The position numbers and the translations under genes are program-made. From NCBI GenBank assembly GCA_009869945.1, contig WIXG01000214.1:1-64000 (forward strand): 64,000 nt of DNA, in the 5' to 3' direction. Shown here piece after piece: positions 25,101 to 40,000 of this stretch. The notes below the pieces were generated by a model. The model made no database searches, was not told the origin of the DNA, and saw only the letters and a program-made list of their open reading frames with translations. The DNA is from Mesaphorura yosii. Lineage: Eukaryota; Arthropoda; Collembola; Poduromorpha; Tullbergiidae. The stretch's first letter is position 1, and every line of letters starts with the position of its first letter.

Positions 25101-28100
25101 ATGTTTTAGTGGATGTACGAAACCAAAGTTACCTTTTGTTAAATTAAGCATACGTAAAAACTTCTTTCGCAGTAAACTAGGCAAATACAAAGCAATGTTG
25201 AAAAATGTAATGCGGCTCAAACTCAAATCCGTATTTACCATTGTGAAAAGGTGTCGGTCCGTTTAGGTCACAACAACAGCCAACAACGCAGCGCAGCGCA
25301 GCGCCTGCAACGGTAACAGTAGCGCAAAGCAGATCAGGATCAGGCTTAAAACTTTTTCAAATAATATCCCTTCTAAAGATCGCTTCATTTTTGTGTGTCA
25401 AAATTACATTAAGTACGGGCCAGCGAGCTTATTCTTGAGATCCGATGAGCTGCAGGCTGCCTTGGGCTCTTAGCCATGCCATTGCTTAATCGGCAAATGC
25501 TGTGCGTAAGTCGTGGCTTTTTGAGCATTGAGTAATCGCAATGCAGCGCGTGGTCCTTTGACCGAGATTCCGTGTGGAGGCATCTGAACGTGGCGTGGGT
25601 CGGTCATTATTACTGGAGCAAACGATCTACGGAGTGTGAAATCCAGAAATCTTCATGTGCTTAAAATATTTGCTTTATACTGCACCAAAGACCGACGACC
25701 GACCGTCCTACGAAAGGTAAATACACAAATATTAATCTGTATATCCCCACGCGGTATGCAATGCACGGAGAATTGACAAATAAAGTTGTCAGGCATTTAT
25801 ATTTGTGGAAAGAAGAAAAAATACTTGCATTTTCAACTCCAGACTCCAACAATGATGAGCACAATAATAAATGGTGAAATAAATGTCGGAGAGGGGAAGC
25901 TTTGGCCTTTAGCGGCGACTTTTCCATTTTTACGTTTTTTGACATTTTTTTTAGAAGAGAAAGAATGAAACGGTCCCTTCACGGTCCATGTTGGATATTT
26001 CCGTCATTGTTGCTGTTTGGAACACGTTTTAAATGTTTTGGAAAACTGTAATAATACATATTTGTTACCACATAACATATCATGCTGGAAACACAGGGAA
26101 AAAGGGATCGAGCAATGTAGTCTGTGTGCCGGCTACTCTGCCTTCACTCTTCCTGCTCTGCCCAAAAGACTTCGCTCTGGTCGGTCGAAACGGTAATGAA
26201 AGTTATGATCATGCACAACATCACAACCCATAACAAACACCGGGACACAAAAATATTGTTACCTTCAAAGCAAATGGGAAAAGGTGAGTCGTTCCATCAT
26301 TCCAGGATCAGATACTTTGGGAAATGACTGCTCATGCAGGCAAATGACGAAGACGAAATGGGGTAAATACACGGATACACTGAACAGGCTAGCAGTGGGG
26401 CCTAGCAGATCATGGTCAACTTCTTCAGTATTCCGTACGCCAGCGGAGTTATGTGATGTGCCATACCAGGAATGACAACTTGACATGTTGAGTCTGAAGA
26501 AACATATTTAGTTGTCACATCGTTTCGGGATTCCGGCAGGCCAGGCCAGACTTTGTGTAGTCATTCCACATTCTCCAGTGCGGCCTTTACAAAGACTGAG
26601 TTATATGCGAGCAGGGTTAGATATTAATTATGATGCGACCAAACAGCATGTCAAAAATCAGTCCCCGTACCCTCCCGCAGAAACATCAAGACAAGTCAAA
26701 AGTTATCGCACACAAATTCTCGTGGCCGCGCCGCGGTCGGATCGGGACGAGAACATTTCAAAAATTCAAACAGCTTCATCATCCACCGTGAAATCGGCGT
26801 TCTAAAAGGTTTTTGGATGGTACAAAAGGAAGCACTGACAGCCAGTCGTAAGGAATAATGCATTTGAGAAACCCGAAATCATATTCGCAATCGCAGTTTT
26901 TATTAATCTCCGTTTGGATTTTTATTACACCGTAAATTGCTTCAGTATTTTACAGAGAAAAGATGGCATACAATATTCGCACGGCAGGAGTTCATGCACG
27001 AACAAAATTTCAGTGGAAACGCAGAATTTTTGAAAGAAGAAGCGATAATTAGCAATTTATGTGAATTTACAAGAAAAGGTGAGAGTAACCTGTCTGCTTT
27101 TATATTTGCTAGCTATTTGCAAGTTGTTCCCACTTCTGAAAAAAATGTGGACGAGTGTCGGAATTAATTAAGCTGTTTCATTGTTGAAAACTTAATACAC
27201 CTCTTAAAAGCAGTGGCCACACTTTCTTAATGGTGGTAGCGCATTACAGTGGTGTAGCAATGCGACTGTAGCGTACTGGCTTGAGGAAACAGGAACAGAT
27301 GTTAGCCTTGAACGAAAGACGCTCTAAGCATAGCGATAAATTAATATCTCAGCCAATGGCGATGCGGTGTTCAAGAAACGGATGCATTAATTCACGGCTG
27401 TGAGCGAATAAATCTTGGATTAACTCTGCAGTTGCCAAAACCACAATCAAATACGAGTATTTGATCCCGATCGTCGTGACACATGTTCTACTGTCCGCTC
27501 TGGTTTAAGATTATTTACACGCAGCAGCAGCTGATGACATTTTAAGTAAGATTAAGCAGCGCCAATTAATAATCCGTTGCATGAACATCTTGCCCACTTT
27601 CCATCACCACATCTCACAATGTTTTTATAATAAATATCTACAGAACAAACGCAAATTTTCCTGAGAGGATTAGGTGAATAATTAATGCGGGATTGTGCGC
27701 GGAACAAAGAAGTCCAGTCCAACACCTAAATAGTAAGTGCAATTCACGCTTTACTGCTCAAGGAGGATAATCCCGTAAAATATAGCATTGCAGCATATCA
27801 TTACTAATTTATCCAACAACTGTTGCTCGACTCACAACTTGCCGAACTTGCTGTTTGTTGTTTTAGGAGCAGGTACAAGCACACTAAGCTGATGAAAAAT
27901 GGATAGGAACTGTATCAATAACAAAGAACCATTAATTACACATTAAGCACGTCAAGTCCAGCTTCAGATTTGGACATTGGTCACATCAAAAGGCAAAAGG
28001 TAAAGTATTCGCTTGTCAGTCGTCAGTCAGTGGACATTAATTTTACTTGCACCAGATAAAATTTTATGAACCCGTAGCCGTATTTCTTTCATTGACTTCA

Positions 28101-31100
28101 CACCAGGCGGTCAGTTTCTCGTACTCAGACATCTGACAATTTTATGACTTGGACAAACAGAACGTGATACTCTACAGTGTGAAGAGCCCTGTACAAACAA
28201 GCTTCACTTAAATTAAATGTTTCCCATCAAAACATCATCAATATTAAAATCCTAGGGCTTGAGACTTGGAACTCAGAACTCAGAGTTTGGCAAACTGGAC
28301 CTTGCACAATGGAATACAGGATTGAGATATAAAACTGCAGTAAATCTTTCAGAACGATGACACAAGAAGCGAGAAAATTACGTGCAAGACAGAATGAACA
28401 AAGAGTATCCAAGAAAAGGATGAATACCAACAAGTTGTCTGTTCCTCGCCTCGCCACTGCTCGGAGATGACGATGATGAGAGAAGGGACAAAAAGAAATC
28501 TTGTGACATGTTCATTTCGATTCTTGCTGCTTGCCAACTTCCTTTGGACCCACGCAGTATGTGGTAACGAAGAGGCCTTACACTTTTACAATCACTTGTA
28601 AATCTCTCTCATGCCCATTGTTCATTGACTACTGGACCCTCGGTTCGAGAGCAGCCCAGCGCTGCGGACGTCAACAATGGAACTCCATGCCCATGCCCCA
28701 TGTAAGAATTCGTTTTCTGGGAGACTTCCAGGCTCTGGTTCTGGAGGCATGAAGTGGGACAGAGGACAATTAACTGGGGACACACAGCAAGAATGAGTCT
28801 TGGACCTGGACCCAGAAGATAAATCAATTTTGTTCAGGAGGTAAGCTCTCACACGCATACAAAGCAATAAAATCATTAGCAGAAGAGTTCAAAGATCCCA
28901 TAAATCAACATTTATGATTTTACTGCTCAATGTTTTGACGGGTGATTTAGATTTTATGTACCATGTTTATTGCTGCATGCCTTGCATGCTGCTGAATGCC
29001 AACTTCAAGCGTTGCACAATGACTTGAGTTGTGTTGCTTCACAATTGATTCTCGAAAAGTGATAATTTGATGTTAGTATATAATATTCAAGAAATACGAA
29101 ATGGGTTCGTGACGCGAAAACGAACATCAGCGCAAATTTATAAGATTTCTCCCTAATTTGCTCGTAACTCCGAGTCTGATATGCATATCATTCACCCGAA
29201 TAATCCGTGATCTGAATATATTTCATTCACCAAGTTTTACGGTCGAAAATCTAAAACGAAATGAGCCCTGGAAGGGTTCAAGTATTTGCTGTTATAAAGC
29301 AATACGCCAATGCATTGTGCATTGCATGGAGAGGATTAATGAATACATCAAACTTTAAGCCTTTTTAACACTAAACTAACATGGTTAATAAATAAGTCGT
29401 CCTCGTCATATTATGCGCATAATTTTGTGTATTTAAGTTTTTAGTGAGGCAAGGGAAAAAGCAGGAAGAAACAAATCATGCGTTTAAACGTACGGCTTGC
29501 ATTCATCTCAACCCGTTTTGTGCGTGCACTCATTTCGGTTCATTTAAAAGCGGATTTTGAAGATTTTGTGCTGGTACTGAGGTCCATCCGTTGAAAAGAT
29601 TTATCATCAAAATGGCTAAACGCTTAACCGCTTTTAAAAATTAATGTGGTCAAAAGCATGAGTCCATTCAGACCTAGGCTGCGTCGAACCGAGCAAGCCG
29701 GACGATGGAATTGGTTCCCTTCCGAGAAACACCAAATAACTCGTTTGAGGGTGTCATGCTACACGGACTTTAGCTTTGGATGTACTTGAATAATTTGTTT
29801 TGATCATTTCACGAGGGAAAAGCATCTGTCTGGAGTAATAATGAGTGAAATCGAGCGGACATAATCCTTTTCCCTTTTAACACCATCACCATTGCAGCCA
29901 GCTTACAAACGGCGCAGTCCAGAATTCGTGTTGTTGTTCCTGGTGTTGAACTCAAACTCTTTCCCGGTGTGTCTCCTCAACCAAAACCAGTTAATTATCT
30001 GCATTTATTGTTGTGCGCATAATTCGAAACCAAATACTACTGTGAAGCAGCATAAACATGCGAGATTAGCAAATCACAAACGGGATCCTCTTTCGAATGC
30101 GACATTTGCTTCAGAACAAAAGCCCAGGATGACGGAATTCGAAACCTGCATGTAGCTCCTTGAATTTTTGTCATGCTGCAAAAGAGTTTAGTCAAAATCT
30201 GACAATGCTCTTAAAATTCATGATGTACGATGTCGACCTTGGTGGCTGGATTAATAAATTTTTGTCTCGCGACGTCGCGACTACTTTGTAGATCTAATAA
30301 TCTCGTTGCAACAAAATCATGTAAGCTGGGAATCAGCTGCTCTAGAACGAGAATATTAATATGCTTTCCTATCCACAGACGCTAAACAAACATACACAGA
30401 ACAAAAATCAATGGAATACTCGAATACTTGTCAAAAATTAATAATTATTGCCTAATCAAGTGGAATTATCTGCTGAAATTTGAGATAACTGTGACAATTC
30501 TCAATTCGTTCCAAGTACAGACTCGCAAGACATAATTTTCGCAATTTCACGGATCGGATTATACACGGCTTTGGAATTGGAATGCTAAAGTTGGATGTGA
30601 ACGCGAAGACTTTTTCACACATGATTGAATCTTAGCTCATAATTCATTTACGTGGTCAATCAATGTGCTAATAACTCTTGTTGGGATTATCTCGATTTGC
30701 TCATGAAAGTGGCTAAAGGCCGACCAATTGGAACTGAAACTTGAATCTCATTAAAGATTAATGGCAACCAATAGTTTCCAATTCCATGAATTACACTTTC
30801 TCCCCGTAATCCAACCCTCGAAGGGCGAAATTTACAAAATATTAATATTAATTGGAGAAAATATTTTGAATTTATACGGTTCGAAATTGGATTCTGTTGG
30901 CAATAATTGAACTGTAGGGCAAGCAGGCATTGCTTTATGCATGCACGTAGGGTACGATGGAAATTGAGACAAATTAAGTCTCAAGAGAGGAGAATCTGCC
31001 ATCGAGGATGGCACGCAGTACTCGACTCAACCAAGTTCAAAGTTAACTTGCCATTAATGGGAACTCCAGGGGACTGTTTGACTTTCAAGAGAACATGACG

Positions 31101-34100
31101 CGAGAATTGAGCACTGGGGCATCCACAGTTTGCATTTTTAAAATCACAATTGGAGTACAACCAACAAGCCATTAAAATCTTCCTTCCTCTTTATTCTTCT
31201 AGTGTTCATAAGAAAGGACAAATAAGCAAAAATAAAAACAAAGCAAAAAACACGGTACAGTACGGGTAACGGGAACAGAGTCCCTGCGTTGCTGTTGTGC
31301 CGTGCCATGCCCTAGGGTTCGCATATTCCCAATTGCCCGGCACGGCACTGGTGAACTTTTTCTGTTTATTGGAAAACAGGACCCCTCTGGAGCGACTCTA
31401 AAGAGATGATAGATTTTTGTTTACGGTCCACCATTTGTTGAACTACTGCTGCTCCTGGAACTGACCTCGAATCATTTATCTTTATTGGCAACGACAGATT
31501 TTAATCTGACTTGCCGCGCTACTGAGTGAGACAGGTAAGCAATACATTTCAGCCGAGTGACCTATGCGATTGAGTTTCTGCTCAGATACCGAGCAAATTG
31601 GAACAAACGGAAGCATCAAACCAGCACGCCAGGAAAAAAGATTATTCCGCGCTGCCTGCAAAGAGTCAAGATTTGAAAAGAAGATGTCAAATTTTTTTTG
31701 CTTTGATGAAAAGCAAAAGTTGGAGCGTCATGCTGTGTTTTCGGAAGAAACTAGAATAACACAGCACCAGCACCATGATTATCAATCAGTACAATACAAC
31801 AGAGAACCATTATTAATAGTTTACAAGAAGGCGAATATCCTTTGACTTGCTCAAAAGTCAGTCACTTTTCTTCTCACTTGGCGAGGTGAGTCAAAACTGC
31901 GCTGGTGCGCCTGGCCTGAAACGGTTTCCAGTCCTTTGAAATGTTCGATTCAATAACGCACGTATTTGTACTATTAATTTTTTGTTGTTCTTCCGACATT
32001 ATCCCTTTCACGAAATCATTTCCCAAGCCAATACATTGTTAGGTCGGTCGCTCGCCGGCGAATTGTGAAATTCCTTTGGCTGACTTTAACATCTTATTTT
32101 TGTGTTTCGTCTCTCGTGCACTTGCTGAGACGCCGCTATTTATCTATTGAACCGGCAGCCCCGCCCCATTTCGACTGGAGTATCAGGCTTCCGACAGCGG
32201 ATTTTGTATGAATGGTCCGAATGTTTTCTTTCCGACTGGAGAAACTTCGGCCACACCGCAGCGTATTGTATTGTCAAACCTTCTCTTCAATAGCCTAACG
32301 AAAACTTGTGGCGAAATCCACATTTTTGGGCATTTGATTTATTCAGAATGTAACAACTAATATGTTGATGATCAGGCATTTCCTGACTGAGAAGTAATTA
32401 AAAATCACCTATATTTCACCAAAAATGTACGTTAATTCTCCCCGTAGAAAATGTACTGAATTTCTCCGAAAAAATCCATTTTGTCTCCCCATAAAATCCA
32501 CTTGTCTCAGTAAGAAGCTATACTTAGCCGCAGAAATGACTCACTGGACGAAAATACAGCGAGTAAAGTTAGCGCAAAAGGGGTCGCCCGACTACTGCCA
32601 AGAATGCGCTTTTGGTTCAATAAATATATATCTTTATGTTCAATGTCAAATAATGTGGTCAATTTTTAAAAATGCGGTTAAGTTGGATTTTTGGCACGGT
32701 CAAAGAATCTTTTCCCAGAGGATTTCAGTACTTTTGCGGTGGCTTAAAATACGAGGCATTAAAAATGCGATTCAAAAAAAAATCTGCCATCAACTGCGTA
32801 TTTCGCATGCAACGCAATTTGTGAGTGAGTCGTGAATCTATCTACGGGAAAGAAGCAGATACCTCCATACCTGTTGCTTTTCACAATGAATCACCAGGAT
32901 ATTTTGTCCTTGCTGTCTGCTGTACATATTTTAATATTTTCTCCGCTGTTCCTGCATGAAACAACTCACTTTATACAAATTGCAGCCAGCGTATTCATTG
33001 CCGCTTAGCACTGCTGAATGTTCTTTCTCTCGTTCCCTTCCACGACTTGTTTTGTATTTGTTTTCAATTCTCAATTTTTATTTCTCGGCTGCCGCTGTGC
33101 TTTACGCCATACAATTGCGATCGTTTCCTGACAGTCGCATTTGCGTAACAATTGAATTTAAAAGTGATTTTTACCCGATCCCGAATGCATTGTTGAATTT
33201 TTATTGCAGATATCACAAATGCAAGAACGAGAATGCGCGGTGCCCTTTTCACACGTGAAGTTCTCATGATGCAAATTGCATTAAAAATGCTCTCTTGGCG
33301 TTGACTTTCTTTTATGTTCTTATTCTTTACTAATACTTTCCACTTGCTCATACTTTGAATTCATGCTGTCCAAGACAATCGACGTGCACAAAGTGCTCGA
33401 ATCAGGACTGCGCGTGAGAAATTGAAATTCAGCACAAACGGATTGCGACGCAGAACAACTTGCAGTGTAATATTGTTGTAATATTTTTCATGCCGCTTTG
33501 CATGACTTTTTAATGACACGCCTACTAAAATTTTACCCCCTTCGTTTTGTCATAAAAGGAGAGCCTACATTTTATTGTTACGATATTATGCAATTGTGTG
33601 AGCCTGAACCAGAGAAACACAAAATTTGTGCTAATAGAGTCATAATTTTATAATAAAATATCTGCAAAAAAATCATCACATTCAGTCGAAGGCGTGGCGA
33701 GCATATGGTTCAAAATTTTATTACCATTTAAACATCATTACGCGTTGTACCCGCACATGTCCCGAGACAAGCTTTAACTGCAGTTGGATTCAGGCAATTC
33801 ACTCTTTATCGGAATGATGCAATCATCCAAATGCAGAACCACGCAACGAAGCATCATATTGCTAGGATTCTGTTTCCAGATTTCATGAATTAACCGGCTA
33901 CCCGTTCAGCTTTAATGATTCCTAAAAACGATTTAAGAGATTTACTTAAAATATGAAGATTGATGAATGTCTTCAATGTCAAATTATATAGGTCAGCCGA
34001 GCTACGAATCTACTACAACCTTAGCTTTGTTAAGCTGAACTAACAGTCGACAATTGATCCGCTAAATATTGAAGGAACAAGGTATATCAGCTTGTCGCCT

Positions 34101-36560
34101 TCAGCGTGAAACCGGATACACACGTTGCATTCCATGGTAGGATACTTAGTTTCAAACCACTTTGGTGTAAGGTCCGTGGTAAACCCGGCCTATTATTAGT
34201 ACAAAATACACTTCGTGCAATGGTCACTTTAAGTACAAAACTCCATTTTTTATTACTGCACATCAAAAACTATTTTAAATACGAAATTAATCATTAAAAT
34301 GAGCATGGACCAGATTACTTACAAAAAGCCTCATGCATACGAATGTGCATTCGTACATGCGCTCACCTCAACTCAAAGGACTTTACACTGTCAACAGAAC
34401 GCTTTTAGGGTTCTTATGCAACGAGATTGTACTTTCCAAAACGCTAAGGTCAAGAGAAACAAGTGAACCGTTTTCAGAAGTACAATATCCAAGCACATCA
34501 ATCGTAGTACGATAATGCTAAGCCAATGGAAGCGTATGTACATGCACAGCTTGTATTAGATCTGACACTCGGAAGATGAGGAAATAATCAACTTCAGATT
34601 GTCTTCATCATTGTGTGACAATACAAGAACGTGAAAGAGCTAGAATGAAAAAGACGGAGTAACAATACACGTCTACCTTATAATCATGCCCTGCCTGATT
34701 CCCAACCTGAAGCCAAGTCAATGTCTTCATTCTGTGCGCCTGCATTACATGATTGCACGCTCGAACTCGAAGGAATAGGGAAGGCGAAGCTGCTGGCTGC
34801 GCCTGGCCAGTCGTTCATTGATCTTTTTGGATTTTTCGCCTGTTTTAATAATAATCATCGTTACAGCGTGTTATCCGTGTATACAATTACGACTTACAAA
34901 ATATTATTGCCACTATTATTACCGCATTTTACAATTATTTTTATTGTCCATGTAAGAACCTTCTGGGTAGCATTACATTGCAGTGCATGCATTTATCATG
35001 CAAAGTCACTTGTTTTAACAAGGGGAGAAAATATTATTACAACCAACCATTTATTAATCACATTGAATTTTGCCGACGACAATATTTGATGTGCACAAGG
35101 ACGCGGATGCGGCGACGACGACGACTCGGATCCTATTCAAGGGGTTGGTCTTGTCGGTCAGACGGCGGATAAGGAAATATTACCTGTCACGTCAAGAAGC
35201 TCCGGGCGGGACTTTCTTCTTCTGCCTCCGCCGTACTTACTAATTAATAACAATAATGTCATACGACCGGCGGACAATTGAGCCTTGTATATAATTTCCT
35301 CTAATTGAATTGAGACAAAGAGATACGTCACAAATCAAATCCTATTCATTGCAGGCTCGTAGTGGTCCACAACATGCAACGTATTGTAGTACAACTCAAT
35401 TAGTAATACATAGCAATATTTACTAATAGCAAATTCTACAATGAATTTATTACAACAATAAGATTTCCAAGATTCCACAAAAGGCGAAAGGCGAGATTGA
35501 TGAATTGTGGCTTGCAACTGTGCTGCTGCAGCTAATTAATTGAATGAAATCGGCCGGACGAAGCAGCTGCATCGAGCCAGCTCAGGAATTAAGATTAAGA
35601 CAGCCAGCACTGACAATTATGAGTTTCAATAACCTGTGAATAGCGTCATTAAACTGTGTGCATCAGCTGGTAAATTAATTAGGCTTATTCAAACACTCAA
35701 TTTTTATTGAACATATGCTCAATTGATCAGTGAAACTTCTCAGATTGCCTCTAACAGCCGGCTGAATGCGATAAGAAACGAGAACAGCTCCAAAAATTGA
35801 ATTCAAAGGCACATTTCACTGACGACCATTCTAAATGGCTCGATAATTGACAGGTAATTGCTACTTGATGTTTTCAAGACGGAAAAAATATTTGTTTTTG
35901 TAATATTACTTAAATAATATCTAATAATGAAGTAACACCGCGCTTTACTTTGTCGGCATTTCCTTTACATTCACGTTTCTTTGATATAAAAAGGGTTCGA
36001 GCCATCAAGCCTGAGCCGTGAGTCAAAAAGACTAAAATTGAAAGCGAGAATATGAAAGATAACTTCATCTTCATCGGCACGGCTATGCCCTCCGAGTTAA
36101 AAGAGCAGCGAGCTGCGCAACGCATCGTGCAGTTGTACAAGGCAAGGCAGGATAATGATCTTGATGAGCATCTCATCTTCTACTCTTCTGATGATCCGAT
36201 CCATGTATCCACTTAACTCTGCTAATAATCTCACACAGCCGGTAATCATAATCTATTCATCTCTACATGAACGTACGAACTACTACTTACCGTCGCATTA
36301 TGAACCCATCAAATCATGAATAAAACATGATTCGTGCGTTTTCGAGTGTTTGAGAAAGAGATTATGAGAATTAAAGTAAGTCAAATTTGGAAACTTGTGT
36401 GTCCAATGATAATGAGGCGGAATATCAAAAGCACTCACAAATCAAGTGTTATTTTAGAATTCCAATGCTTCTGCTCAGTTTGGCGCGGTAGGACGCTTTC
36501 TACGCGATTTTGAGTTTCGGACTCCATGATCCGGTGGTCAAAAGTAAATTGAAGGTGTCA
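19128..36560. other. Intergenic DNA, right part of FoxG landscape
   Basis: About 17 kb after FoxG. The first few hundred bases are probably FoxG 3' UTR. No coding exon, RNA gene or transposase remnant was recognised in the rest; open frames are short and unsupported. There is an (AAT)n-like simple tract at about 24720-24760 and a short GCAGC-type repeat near 25286-25305. Many TAATTA-like words occur, as expected in AT-rich DNA, and I do not interpret them as sites. Confidence 0.5.
24720..24760. repeat. AAT-type microsatellite
   Basis: Imperfect run of AAT/ATA triplets interrupted by one CAG, within intergenic DNA. No link to a gene is apparent. Confidence 0.7.
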
Positions 36561-36564
36561 CCCC

Positions 36565-37074
36565 AAATTGTCGAACGACCAAATCTCCAAGTTTGAAAAC
36601 TCAATTTTTGTCATAACTCCGCAGATTGTCGAAACTTGAAAACCAAAATATACAAATTGTCGAAATTTATTTCAGTCTTAAAATGAGAAAAATATCAACA
36701 GTTAGGTGCTGCTGGAATTTTGAGTCCCAGCCATGTTTCCTGTATTCCACAACAATGCCCTTTTGTACCAGAGTAGCACAACAATTTTTTCGCAACGTGC
36801 ACTTACAGTATTCAGTACCATTCACGGTTGTACTAAATGTGCAAACGTATCCGTCTTGGCCCGTTTATGCGAGACTTTCTTCCAACATTCCTAACACATC
36901 TCCTATCGAACGATCCTTCCATTCTGAAGGTTATCACCGAACTCACGACACGACCTGGTCAGATACTGCTTTCGACAATTTGCATATATCCTCGTTTTCA
37001 TATTTCGACAATTTGCAGCTCTCGAATTTTTTTCCCATAACAGATAAATTGTCGAAACTCGATTCGACAATTTA
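36565..37074. repeat. Degenerate inverted-repeat (foldback/MITE-like) element
   Basis: The word AATTGTCGAA recurs. It is in forward orientation at about 36566, 36624 and 36655, and in reverse complement (TTCGACAATT) at about 36971, 37004 and 37063; one more forward copy lies at about 37047. The left arm (about 36620-36665) and the reverse complement of the right arm (about 36970-37020) also share their spacing and the intervening TGAAAAC and ATAT words. The copies are therefore the remains of one long inverted repeat built from sub-repeats, not independent words. The middle of about 300 bp encodes nothing recognisable; the open frame running through it has no family features. This fits a non-autonomous foldback or MITE-type DNA element. 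I could not identify a clean target-site duplication, and the outer limits are approximate. Confidence 0.55.
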
Positions 37075-40000
37075 GAATGGAGTCAAATTGAAAAGACAAG
37101 AGGGCTGAACATCTGGGCAATAAAATTCTGCTAGTTCGCATTATCTGATTAAACGTGCTTGTGCGTTCTGCTTCTTGACTTCTTCCAAACAAAGATAAAA
37201 GCGTACGATGTACGAACTACAAAGTGCGCAACGTGAAAGCCGAAAGTTTTGCCAATACCGCTTTACAGTGGTCTGACGTACTTCAAACAGTTCCCATTAT
37301 CTCCATAAAAATAGGAGGACAAGCAGTCTGGCGTGGCCAAAGGAATGAAGTTGTTAAGTCAAGAAGAGAACAACAAAAATGTGAGTGCTCAATATTTGTC
37401 TGAAGATGATCGAAGAGCTTTACTTCCCTTTTGATTCTATAAATGGAAGATGTGATTACAATTAGACGGCTAAAGCTAAGCGGTATGTAACCATAAAAAA
37501 TGAGTTCTTTTCAATTCTTCGCATTATTCGTATAAATTTTTATTTTCATAAACATAATCCTTTTAGATCATGCCGCAATGACTTTCCTGCTGTAAGTCAT
37601 CAATGTTCGGTCCCCGTTCATCTCCATCTCTCATGTTTTATTGTGAGGATGACAAGTCCGTAGTGATACGGCACTGAACGGAGTGAAGTTGGAAGAAGTA
37701 AAGAGTCAGTGATATGAATTGATGTCATATCTTTATACCTTTGTGTTGATGCCTATTCTTATTTCGCTTCGGTTGGTATTTCAATCTTCTTTGAACAGTT
37801 CCTCCTCTCAAATCTTGATTTCTATACACGATATGATACCGCATACTCGCTCGCTAGCATACAGTGAACAGTGATGATGTAAGATGAGACCACTGGCTTA
37901 AAATGCCTCAGAATTGATTTTAACAGATTGCGCCGTGCTTGATTAAGTTATCCTTTGGCTCATCATCTCTATAGATTACATAAAGTACGCATTTACGAAA
38001 GGAAGGAAATCTGTAATGGATGGATTTTGAAGAATTCAGATGGATGGACCAAATAAAAGCAGACAACAGGCTCTCACAATGCAGGGAATGCAACTTTTCG
38101 TGGAATGTGGAACTGTGATTCGAGAGTAACCTCACGGAGCTAGGAGTATCAAGCCAGATCTTCAAGACTTGCGGGGTTTCCTCGGAGGTAACAAATAACA
38201 AGCAAGACGAGAGCTGCATACTTAGATTGACGTAATGTTTATTGTTTCTTGCATGTTTCTGATGGTTTACCACGTGTATCTTGAAAGTTACAAGTTGAAA
38301 GGCAAAGGCTACCGCTTCCGACGACGACACATCACATAACCACATTACTTGGAACAACGAAAACAGTGTCAGAACGTAGCTTCGGACTTCCTTTGACTAC
38401 TTTGACAACGGCTTGAAGTAAATCCGACCCTGTTGAAAAAATTGATTGAGCATCCAAATCTTGGCGCTTGCATGTATGTACATTTCTTAATTTTGATGAA
38501 CTGAAAACAGTGACTGCTACTCGACTGTTTTAGCCGTGCAGATTGTCTGGCAATTCTCATCGTCGAAGCATCGAGATCAAAGAATACGACAAAGGCCGAA
38601 AGATGCACATGAGATCCTATTATTTTGACATGATTTCCTGACGTGCTTGCTGTTTTCACTGGTCTGCTACTCAGAGACCGATGTGACGTTTCGTGAAGTT
38701 TTATGGTGCCGCTTTTTCTACAATTTCGTTAGAATATCATAACATTAATTTTTCAAAAATTCCCTGATTATTGTTTTTGCCGAATTGTCAATCAATTTGA
38801 AGTTCAAACGCTACCGACTATATTGTAGTAAATAAAATGGACCTGAAACGGCAGACATGCGCCAGTTTTTGAGTAGAGAATAAAAGTACAGTCGGTCACA
38901 AGTTCTTGTCGAGAAAGACAAAGAATTCAGATTAATGGGTCAATTTTTGTTGAATGGGAACCAAAGTTGAAGCAAGGAATGTAAAGTATTGAAATGAAAA
39001 ATAAGGTGCGAAAATAATGAATCTTGTTGCCACATTGTGCTGCAGCAGTTGGTGATGATATGTAATGATAGTGATAATAATCGTAATCCACAGGTAAGGC
39101 GTTAGGATTTATGATTTGAGTAAAAGATCAGCAGGCGGTTCGTGAAGCTGGGGGTCGCAGTCGCATATTATTCTCTTGCTTGCGCCATGCAGTCTGTGCG
39201 AGTGCAGTGCAGTGCGTGCACGAATGTTGAGATACGGCGTGTAACAATAAAGAAGAAAAGGCTGACCTCTGACACCAAATATTTCACCTGAGCAAATGGA
39301 AAAAAGGGGCCGACATGACTTCTCTTCTACTTTAAAATATCGCTTGCTGCGCGCAAATTTTTCACATTCCAATCTAATCGAATAAAATGCTCATCTAAAC
39401 GCGTGAAGCTGTGCATTTCAGAGGATTTGTAAGTAGGGTCTTCAATTAAGACACAACCAACGCTAATCATAATCAATTTCTGCATCCTGTCCTGGGAGAA
39501 TTGCTGAATCAGCCATTTCAATTCGCCATTGTTAGGCTTGGACGCCTATTGTTATTGTACCAATTTATTGCGAGGTTTACCCATGTGAATAAAATGGAAC
39601 GCTGCATTCTGTAGCTAGGATTTTCTTGATTATGATCGTGATAACTGTTTAATATAAATCTTGTGCAACGATGACTGCTATTTTGGGAATACGGACATAT
39701 TTGGAGTCGAAAAGTCGTCATCACTGCATTCAGAACTTGGACCAGTCGGCTCGGCATTGATGTTTATGAGTTTAACCCTTATGCTCAACTTTTCACGTTG
39801 TTCTAACTTCAGCTGAACCCTTTGCCGTATTAACTTTACATCTGAGATTTTTCTCCATGTTGAATTATAAATGATATGATCCATGCAGTGTCGTGACTTT
39901 TATTAATCCCACTGGTATGCGTAACTTATTCTCTTGTCGCTCGGCTCTTTATTCATTCCGTCCATAGTAATGTAATCCTTTTTGGGATAATGTTTCACAT

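Noticed and set aside
35985-36030. Second tRNA-like B box (GGGTTCGAGCC)
   Set aside because: Upstream sequence has no A box and no cloverleaf stems.
36626-37075. 149-codon open frame across the foldback element
   Set aside because: It runs through both repeat arms and the non-coding middle; no transposase motif or family resemblance.
38970-39000. GGAATGTAAAG word resembling the miR-1 seed region
   Set aside because: The rest of the mature sequence does not match and no hairpin with a star arm is present.
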